Shown here in pieces: positions 6,761-11,145 of a stretch of DNA of 11,145 nucleotides. The notes beneath the pieces were generated by a model. The model saw nothing but the letters and a program-made list of their open reading frames with translations, did no database searches and was not told the origin of the DNA. The stretch spans positions 1 through 11,145 of the forward strand of contig CAMLMA010000061.1 in assembly GCA_946481065.1 (NCBI GenBank). Reading direction: 5' to 3'. A program made the translations under genes and the position numbers. Every line of letters begins with the position of its first letter. The stretch's first letter is position 1. Origin of the DNA: an uncultured Nitrosomonadales bacterium. GTDB lineage: Bacteria > Pseudomonadota > Gammaproteobacteria > Burkholderiales > Methylophilaceae.

Positions 6761-7336
6761 TCAGAAGAACATGAGTAGCTGTTGTTCGAGCGGTGCCAGC
6801 AAGGCGATGAGGACAAGCTCAGCGATGATGAAGAACACCAGCGGGCTGAGATCGACGCCGCCAGCAAGCGGGATGCGTTTGCGCAAGGGGCGCATCAGCG
6901 GGCGCGTCAACATCTCCAGCACGCCACTGATCGGCGTGTAGGGATTGACCCAGCTGAGGATCGCCTGCAACAGCACGGCATACAGGAAGATATAGACGCT
7001 GAGCTTGAGCAGGCCGATCAACGCCAGGCCCAGTACGGCGCTCCATACGGCATTGTCTGCCACGAGCAAGGGGAAATCGCGCAGCCAGAGCGTCCCCAGC
7101 TGCAGCAAGACCTGGGTGGCGAAAGCCAGTAGCAGGGTCGAGAAATCGATGCCGCGCCAGCCTGGAATGATCCGCCGCAGGGGCCGCACTGCGAAATTTG
7201 TGAGCGCGACGATGGCTTGTGAGGCGGGATTCTGGAACGGAGCGCCAGTCAGTTGCAGGTAAAAGCGCAGCAGCACGACCAGCGTGAACAGGCCCAGGAT
7301 GGTATAGAGCAGGAAATTCAAAGCATTGGCGATCAT
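6761..7336 (-). CDS. yggT: YggT family membrane protein
   Basis: This 191-residue inner-membrane protein carries two copies of the YggT domain. The first repeat runs from about 1-90 with RFYLQ, TNFAVRPLRRIIPGWRGID and a hydrophobic stretch. The second runs from about 100-185 with LLQAILSWVNP, LTRPLMRPLRKRIPLAGGVD and a final hydrophobic segment. About four membrane segments can be read. The paired signature RPLRRxIPxxxGxD near the membrane is typical of the family. The function is not well defined; plant relatives (YlmG/CCB3) act in thylakoid and cytochrome assembly, and bacterial ones are linked to cell division, osmotic stress or ion balance. The start chosen is ATG 7334-7336, which has an AGGGAG site 6 bases upstream. 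A longer frame starting at 7399 would overlap proC and adds residues with no family resemblance. It is the last gene of yggS-proC-yggT. Confidence 0.92.
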   Translation of the reverse strand: MIANALNFLLYTILGLFTLVVLLRFYLQLTGAPFQNPASQAIVALTNFAVRPLRRIIPGWRGIDFSTLLLAFATQVLLQLGTLWLRDFPLLVADNAVWSAVLGLALIGLLKLSVYIFLYAVLLQAILSWVNPYTPISGVLEMLTRPLMRPLRKRIPLAGGVDLSPLVFFIIAELVLIALLAPLEQQLLMFF

Positions 7337-7342
7337 GCGCGT

Positions 7343-7348
7343 CTCCCT
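7343..7348 (-). promoter_or_regulatory. Ribosome binding site of yggT
   Basis: AGGGAG on the minus strand lies 6 bases before the ATG at 7334-7336 and overlaps the proC stop codon TAG (7347-7349). It decides the yggT start against the longer frame beginning at 7399 and suggests coupling with proC. Confidence 0.75.
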
Positions 7349-8156
7349 AGTCCCGGCCCAGCTGGTCGCCCAGCGTCCTGGAGCGCTCAGCGGCGGCATG
7401 GGCGGCGCGGACGATGGCCGCTTTCACGGCAGCGTCTTCCATGCTGAGCAAGGCTTGTTCAGTGGTGCCGCCCTTGGAGGTCACCTGCTGGCGCAACACT
7501 GCAGCAGACTCTGCGCTGGCATCGGCGAGCGCACTGGCCCCGCTGAAGGTCTGCAGTGTCAGCATCCGGGCTTCGTCCTCGGTGAATCCGAGTTCCACGG
7601 CGGCTTGCTGCAGGGCCTCCATGAAGTAGAAGACATAGGCGGGCCCACTGCCGGAGATGGCCGTTACGGCATCCATCTTCGCTTCGGCGTCGAGCCACAT
7701 GATCTTGCCCACGGCCTGCAGGACTTGTTCCGCTTGCGCGCGTTGTGTCGCGCTGACGGCTGGCATGGCAAAGAGTGCCGACAGCCCTCGCTGGACCTGC
7801 GCCGGGGTATTCGGCATGACGCGCACGATGGCGGCATAACCGCCCAGCCAGCGTGCCAGGTCGTTGCAGCGGATGCCAGCGGCGATGGAGATGACCAACT
7901 GATGCTGCAGCAGGCTGCCGAGGAAGATCGACAGGTCGCGTAATTGCTGGGGCTTGACGGCGAGGACGATGACATCGGCATCGCTGACGCTGGGCAATTG
8001 GGCAGTCGTTGTGACGCCGAAGTCCTGCTGTAGCGATGCACGCTTGTCGGCATCGGGGTCGACGACGCTGATGGCCGCGGCATCGAACCCTTGCCGAAGC
8101 ATGCCGCTGATGAGCGCGCGTGCCATGTTGCCGCCGCCGATGAAACTGATTTTCAT
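7347..8156 (-). CDS. proC: Pyrroline-5-carboxylate reductase
   Basis: ProC catalyses the last step of proline synthesis, reduction of 1-pyrroline-5-carboxylate to L-proline with NAD(P)H, in the cytosol as an oligomer. The 269 residues equal the usual length. The Rossmann dinucleotide motif FIGGGNMA is at 5-12, AVKPQ follows in the middle of the N-terminal domain, and RVMPNTPA closes it. The C-terminal dimer and substrate region has the signature SGSGPAYVF and VTSKGGTTEQAL. The start at 8154-8156 was chosen because AGGA lies 5 bases upstream and MKISFIGGGNMA is the family N-terminus. An ATG six codons earlier (8172-8174) overlaps the yggS stop as ATGA but has no ribosome site. All conserved motifs are present. 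Confidence 0.97.
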   Translation of the reverse strand: MKISFIGGGNMARALISGMLRQGFDAAAISVVDPDADKRASLQQDFGVTTTAQLPSVSDADVIVLAVKPQQLRDLSIFLGSLLQHQLVISIAAGIRCNDLARWLGGYAAIVRVMPNTPAQVQRGLSALFAMPAVSATQRAQAEQVLQAVGKIMWLDAEAKMDAVTAISGSGPAYVFYFMEALQQAAVELGFTEDEARMLTLQTFSGASALADASAESAAVLRQQVTSKGGTTEQALLSMEDAAVKAAIVRAAHAAAERSRTLGDQLGRD

Positions 8157-8159
8157 ATG

Positions 8160-8165
8160 CTTCCT
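8160..8165 (-). promoter_or_regulatory. Ribosome binding site of proC
   Basis: AGGAAG on the minus strand, with AGGA 5 bases from the ATG at 8154-8156, supports the shorter proC start over the ATG at 8172-8174 that overlaps the yggS stop. Confidence 0.7.
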
Positions 8166-8170
8166 GTCGA

Positions 8171-8872
8171 TCATGATTGCGTTATACGTGCGGCGCGCGG
8201 GCCGAAAATGGCAGAGCCGATGCGGATGATGGTGGCGCCCTCCAAGATGGCCGTCTGGAAATCCTCGGACATGCCCATCGACAAGGTATCCAGGGCGTGA
8301 CCTTTCGCGAGCAGCCGAGAATAGAGTTCACGCACCATTCTAAACTGCCTGTGCTGTAATTCAATGTCGCTCGTCGGTGCCGGGATGGCCATCAGTCCCC
8401 GTAGCCGTAGCCTTGGTAATCGCTGCACGGCGTCTGCCAGCGCATCAAGCTCCTGCGGCATCACGCCGCTCTTGCTCGCCTCCTGGCTGATGTTCACTTG
8501 CAGGCAGATCGCGAGCGGGGCAGTGTCTTCCGGGCGTGCGTTATTCAGCCGTTCCGCGATCTTCAATCTATCCACGCCGTGCACCCAGGAAAAATGCCGG
8601 GCGATCTGTTGCGTCTTGTTGCTCTGGATAGGCCCGATAAAGTGCCATTCGATGGCGAGATCGGCGAGCGCAGACTGCTTGTCGAGCGCTTCCTGCAGGT
8701 AATTCTCGCCGAAAAGACGCTGCCCGGCGGCGTATGCTTCGCGCAGTGATCCGGCCGGCTGGGCTTTGCTGACCGCGAGCAGGGAAACACTGTCGGCGGC
8801 GCGCCCGGCATTGTGCTCAGCCGCATGGATGCGCGCTTTTACAGCTTGCAAGCGTTCGGCAATTGTGGTCAT
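8171..8872 (-). CDS. yggS: YggS/PLPBP family pyridoxal phosphate homeostasis protein
   Basis: YggS is a PLP-binding, single-domain TIM-barrel protein that keeps vitamin B6 and amino acid pools in balance. It has no known enzyme activity of its own. The 233 residues match the family. The PLP lysine is Lys36 in LLAVSKAQP, the same number as in E. coli. Further signatures are RLFGENYLQEA, EWHFIGPIQSNK, LRLRGLMAIPAP, LSMGMSEDFQTAI and IIRIGSAIFGPR, the last two forming the phosphate pocket. The start at 8870-8872 has a GAGCGG site. The gene is first in yggS-proC-yggT, 14 bases before proC, and is divergent from pilT with only 44 bases between the starts. The linkage to proC and yggT is common in proteobacteria. 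Confidence 0.97.
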   Translation of the reverse strand: MTTIAERLQAVKARIHAAEHNAGRAADSVSLLAVSKAQPAGSLREAYAAGQRLFGENYLQEALDKQSALADLAIEWHFIGPIQSNKTQQIARHFSWVHGVDRLKIAERLNNARPEDTAPLAICLQVNISQEASKSGVMPQELDALADAVQRLPRLRLRGLMAIPAPTSDIELQHRQFRMVRELYSRLLAKGHALDTLSMGMSEDFQTAILEGATIIRIGSAIFGPRAARITQS

Positions 8873-8898
8873 ATTCCGCTCATTATCGTCACTAAAAA

Positions 8899-8907
8899 AT
8901 TATAACA
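8899..8907 (-). promoter_or_regulatory. Extended -10 promoter for yggS-proC-yggT
   Basis: On the minus strand the sequence TGTTATAAT combines a perfect TATAAT -10 box (8899-8904) with the TGn extension, which can make up for a poor -35. No good -35 is seen 16-18 bases upstream. Transcription would start near 8891, leaving a leader of about 20 bases with a GAGCGG site before the ATG. The box lies within the 44-base divergent spacer, next to the pilT ribosome site on the other strand. Confidence 0.6.
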
Positions 8908-8912
8908 GGGGG
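8907..8912 (+). promoter_or_regulatory. Ribosome binding site deciding the GTG start of pilT
   Basis: AGGGGG followed by CCCC leads directly to the GTG at 8917-8919. Bases 8909-8916 form the palindrome GGGGCCCC, so the ribosome site sits in a self-complementary block. The site supports the GTG start, and the first residues also match PilT of Pseudomonas. Confidence 0.65.
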
Positions 8913-8916
8913 CCCC

Positions 8917-9960
8917 GTGGATATTTCCGATTTGCTGGCATTCTCGGTCAAAAACAAGGCATCGGACCTGCACCTTTCCGCCGGGATGCCGCCCTTGATC
9001 CGCGTGCACGGCGATGTGCGCAAGATCAACGTCCCCGCCATGGACCATACGCAGGTCCACGACATGGTGTACGACATCATGAACGACGGTCAGCGCAAGG
9101 TCTACGAAGAGACGCTGGAATGCGACTTCTCGTTCGAGATCCCCAATCTGGCCCGTTTCCGCGTCAATGCCTTCAACCAGAACCGGGGTGCCGGCGCGGT
9201 GTTCCGGACCATTCCATCCAAGGTGCTGACGATGGAACAGCTCGGCTGCCCGCCGATCTTCAAGGAGATCGCGCAGAACCCGCGCGGCATCTGTCTGGTG
9301 ACGGGCCCGACCGGCTCCGGCAAATCGACGACGCTGGCGGCGATGGTCGATTACATCAACGAGAACGAGATGGGCCATATCCTCACCGTCGAGGACCCGA
9401 TCGAATTCGTACACGTATCCAAGAAGTGCCTGGTGAACCAGCGTGAGGTCGGCCCCCACACATTGTCCTTTAGCAACGCGCTGCGCGCTGCGCTTCGTGA
9501 AGACCCGGACGTGATCCTGGTCGGTGAAATGCGCGATCTGGAGACCATCCGCCTGGCGTTGTCCGCAGCCGAAACCGGCCACTTGGTGTTTGGTACGCTG
9601 CATACCAGTTCTGCGGCGAAGACCGTGGACCGTATCGTCGACGTGTTCCCCGCCGCGGAAAAGGAAATGGTGCGTTCCATGCTCTCGGAATCACTGCGTG
9701 CGGTCATCTCACAGACCTTGTGCAAGACCAAGGACGAGCAAGGCCGTGTCGCGGCCCACGAGATCATGATCGGTACGCCGGCCATTCGTAACCTGATCCG
9801 CGAGAACAAGATCGCACAGATGTATTCGGCCATCCAGACCGGCCAGAACGTCGGCATGCAGACCCTGGATCAGAACCTCACCGACCTCGTCCGCCGCAAC
9901 ATCATCTCGGTCGGCGAAGCGCGTGGCAAGGCTGCCAATAAAGACGCTTTCGGCGGCTGA
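8917..9960 (+). CDS. pilT: Type IV pilus retraction ATPase PilT
   Basis: PilT is a cytoplasmic hexameric ATPase of the secretion-ATPase superfamily. It depolymerises type IV pili and so powers twitching motility, surface sensing and DNA uptake. The 347 residues match the family (344 in Pseudomonas aeruginosa). The N-terminal PAS-like domain runs to about 110. The Walker A motif GPTGSGKST is at 130-138, the Asp box VEDPIEF at 158-164, and Walker B DVILVGE at 198-204 with catalytic Glu204. The His box AETGHLVFGTLHT has His222 and His229. The PilT-specific AIRNLIRE motif, needed for retraction, is at 289-296. The start is GTG at 8917, where MDISDLLAF matches known PilT N-termini. The gene is followed after 38 bases by pilU and is divergent from yggS. 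The pilT promoter was not found; it may lie inside yggS. Confidence 0.98.
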   Translation: MDISDLLAFSVKNKASDLHLSAGMPPLIRVHGDVRKINVPAMDHTQVHDMVYDIMNDGQRKVYEETLECDFSFEIPNLARFRVNAFNQNRGAGAVFRTIPSKVLTMEQLGCPPIFKEIAQNPRGICLVTGPTGSGKSTTLAAMVDYINENEMGHILTVEDPIEFVHVSKKCLVNQREVGPHTLSFSNALRAALREDPDVILVGEMRDLETIRLALSAAETGHLVFGTLHTSSAAKTVDRIVDVFPAAEKEMVRSMLSESLRAVISQTLCKTKDEQGRVAAHEIMIGTPAIRNLIRENKIAQMYSAIQTGQNVGMQTLDQNLTDLVRRNIISVGEARGKAANKDAFGG

Positions 9961-9998
9961 CCCACAATACTGAACGAGCAGCATAACAAGGCATAACC

Positions 9999-11135
9999 AT
10001 GGATCAGGGACAGGCAGAGAAATTCGTATTCGATTTATTGCGCATGATGATGGCGAAGAAGGCGTCCGACCTTTTCATCACGGCAGGCTTTCCGCCGGCG
10101 ATGAAGATCGACGGCAAGATGACGCCGGTGACCAATCAACCCTTGACCAGCCAGCATGCCAAGGAGATCGCCCGTTCGATCATGAACGATAAGCAGGCGT
10201 CCGAGTTCGACGCCACCAAGGAGTGCAATTTCGCCATCGGCCTGCCCGGCGTGGCGCGGTTCCGGGTCAATGCTTTCGTTCAACGCGGGGCTACCGGCCT
10301 GGTGTTCCGGACCATCACCACCAAAATCCCGAAGTTTGAGGATCTCGGCTTGCCCGAAGTGCTCAAGGAAGTGTCGATGACCAAGCGCGGCCTGGTGATC
10401 CTGGTGGGCGGTACTGGATCCGGTAAATCGACCACACTGGCGGCCATGATCGGCTACCGCAACGAGAATAGTTACGGCCACATCATCACCATCGAAGATC
10501 CCGTAGAGTTCGTGCATGACCACAAGAACTGCATCATCACGCAGCGCGAGGTCGGTGTTGACACCGAAAACTGGTTCGCCGCATTGAAGAACACCTTGCG
10601 CCAGGCACCGGACGTGATCCTCATCGGCGAGATCCGCGACCGCGAGACCATGGACTACGCCATCGCGTTCGCCGAGACCGGCCACCTTTGTATGGCGACA
10701 CTGCATGCCAACAGCACCAACCAGGCGCTCGACCGCATCATCAACTTCTTCCCTGAAGAACGTCGCCACCAGTTGCTGATGGACCTCTCACTCAACGTCA
10801 AGGCCTTCGTCTCGCAGCGCCTGATCCCAAAAAAGGAAGGCAAGGGACGCGCGGCGGCCATGGAGATCATGCTCAATTCGCCGCTGATCTCGGACCTTAT
10901 CTTCAAAGGCGATGTGCACGAGATCAAGGAGATCATCTCCAAATCGCGTGAGCTCGGTATGCAGACTTTCGACCAGGCCTTGTTCGACTTGTTCGAGACC
11001 GACCAGATCACTTATGAAGACGCGCTACGCAACGCGGACTCTGTCAACGACCTGCGTCTCAAGATCAAGCTGGAAAGCAAACATGCCAAGGACAAGGACT
11101 TGTCCTCCGGGCTGGAGAATCTTGGTATCGTTTAG
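9999..11135 (+). CDS. pilU: Type IV pilus retraction ATPase PilU
   Basis: PilU is a paralogue of PilT that works with it as an accessory retraction ATPase, raising retraction force and helping against resistance. The protein has 378 residues, close to the 382 of Pseudomonas PilU. The motifs are SDLFITAGFPP (23-33), RFRVNAF (88-94), Walker A GGTGSGKST (137-145), the Asp box IEDPVEF (165-171), Walker B DVILIGE (205-211, Glu211) and the His box AETGHLCMATLHAN (His229 and His236, or within a residue). In place of the PilT AIRNLIRE motif it has SPLISDLIFKGD. This difference, the Lys-rich C-terminal tail and the position after pilT mark it as PilU. The ATG at 9999 has AAGG 7 bases upstream, and the two genes are probably one operon. 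The gene is complete and ends 10 bases from the window edge. Confidence 0.97.
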   Translation: MDQGQAEKFVFDLLRMMMAKKASDLFITAGFPPAMKIDGKMTPVTNQPLTSQHAKEIARSIMNDKQASEFDATKECNFAIGLPGVARFRVNAFVQRGATGLVFRTITTKIPKFEDLGLPEVLKEVSMTKRGLVILVGGTGSGKSTTLAAMIGYRNENSYGHIITIEDPVEFVHDHKNCIITQREVGVDTENWFAALKNTLRQAPDVILIGEIRDRETMDYAIAFAETGHLCMATLHANSTNQALDRIINFFPEERRHQLLMDLSLNVKAFVSQRLIPKKEGKGRAAAMEIMLNSPLISDLIFKGDVHEIKEIISKSRELGMQTFDQALFDLFETDQITYEDALRNADSVNDLRLKIKLESKHAKDKDLSSGLENLGIV

Positions 11136-11145
11136 CGGCGATTTC

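Noticed and set aside
7337..7399. Longer start for yggT, overlapping proC
   Set aside because: The added residues do not resemble the family, and a good AGGGAG site precedes the ATG at 7334-7336.
8157..8174. Longer start for proC in an ATGA overlap with yggS
   Set aside because: There is no ribosome site before it, whereas AGGA precedes Met7, which is the usual N-terminus.
8901..8906. TATAAC on the plus strand as a -10 box for pilT
   Set aside because: The start of transcription would fall inside or after the pilT ribosome site, and no -35 lies at the right distance. The perfect box is on the other strand.
9999..11135. pilU as a recent duplicate of pilT
   Set aside because: The two proteins share motifs but differ over most positions and in the C-terminal region. 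They are old paralogues found together in many proteobacteria.

Overview
The window looks like an ordinary chromosomal housekeeping segment from a Gram-negative proteobacterium, most likely a betaproteobacterium. The reasons are a GC-rich sequence with mostly G/C third codon positions, a type IV pilus retraction pair (pilT-pilU) divergent from yggS-proC-yggT, a maf-rng pair and a nudJ-mnmA pair. These linkages are known from Beta- and Gammaproteobacteria. The species cannot be fixed from the sequence alone.

Layout. Positions 1-118 hold no identifiable gene. On the minus strand, reading right to left, a MarC-family membrane protein (1718-2353), a NudJ-like Nudix hydrolase (1217-1663) and the tRNA 2-thiouridylase mnmA (119-1207) form a probable cluster. 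Divergent from it, on the plus strand, lie maf (nucleotide pyrophosphatase, 2419-3024) and rng (ribonuclease G, 3175-4626), separated by 150 bases that hold small overlapping open frames. rng meets a large dynamin-like GTPase (4698-6641, minus strand) tail to tail. Upstream of the GTPase is a 119-base leader with a promoter-like sequence and a 13-codon open frame. Next, still on the minus strand, come yggT (6761-7336), proC (7347-8156) and yggS (8171-8872), read in the order yggS-proC-yggT with gaps of 10 to 14 bases. A 44-base divergent spacer separates yggS from pilT (8917-9960, GTG start), which is followed by pilU (9999-11135).

How the genes work together. mnmA (tRNA wobble uridine thiolation), rng (rRNA and mRNA processing) and maf (removal of non-canonical or modified nucleotides) serve RNA and nucleotide upkeep. 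yggS (PLP homeostasis) and proC (last step of proline synthesis) are a widely conserved metabolic pair, with the membrane protein yggT attached. pilT and pilU are hexameric ATPases that retract type IV pili for twitching motility and DNA uptake. The least understood gene is the dynamin-like GTPase, which has an altered P-loop and no second dynamin partner beside it.

I see no mobile element, CRISPR array, RNA gene, phage gene or recognisable defence cassette, and no convincing new multi-gene system. The points most worth a second look are the GTPase with its leader, the chain of tiny overlapping frames before rng, and the compact yggS/pilT divergent control region.
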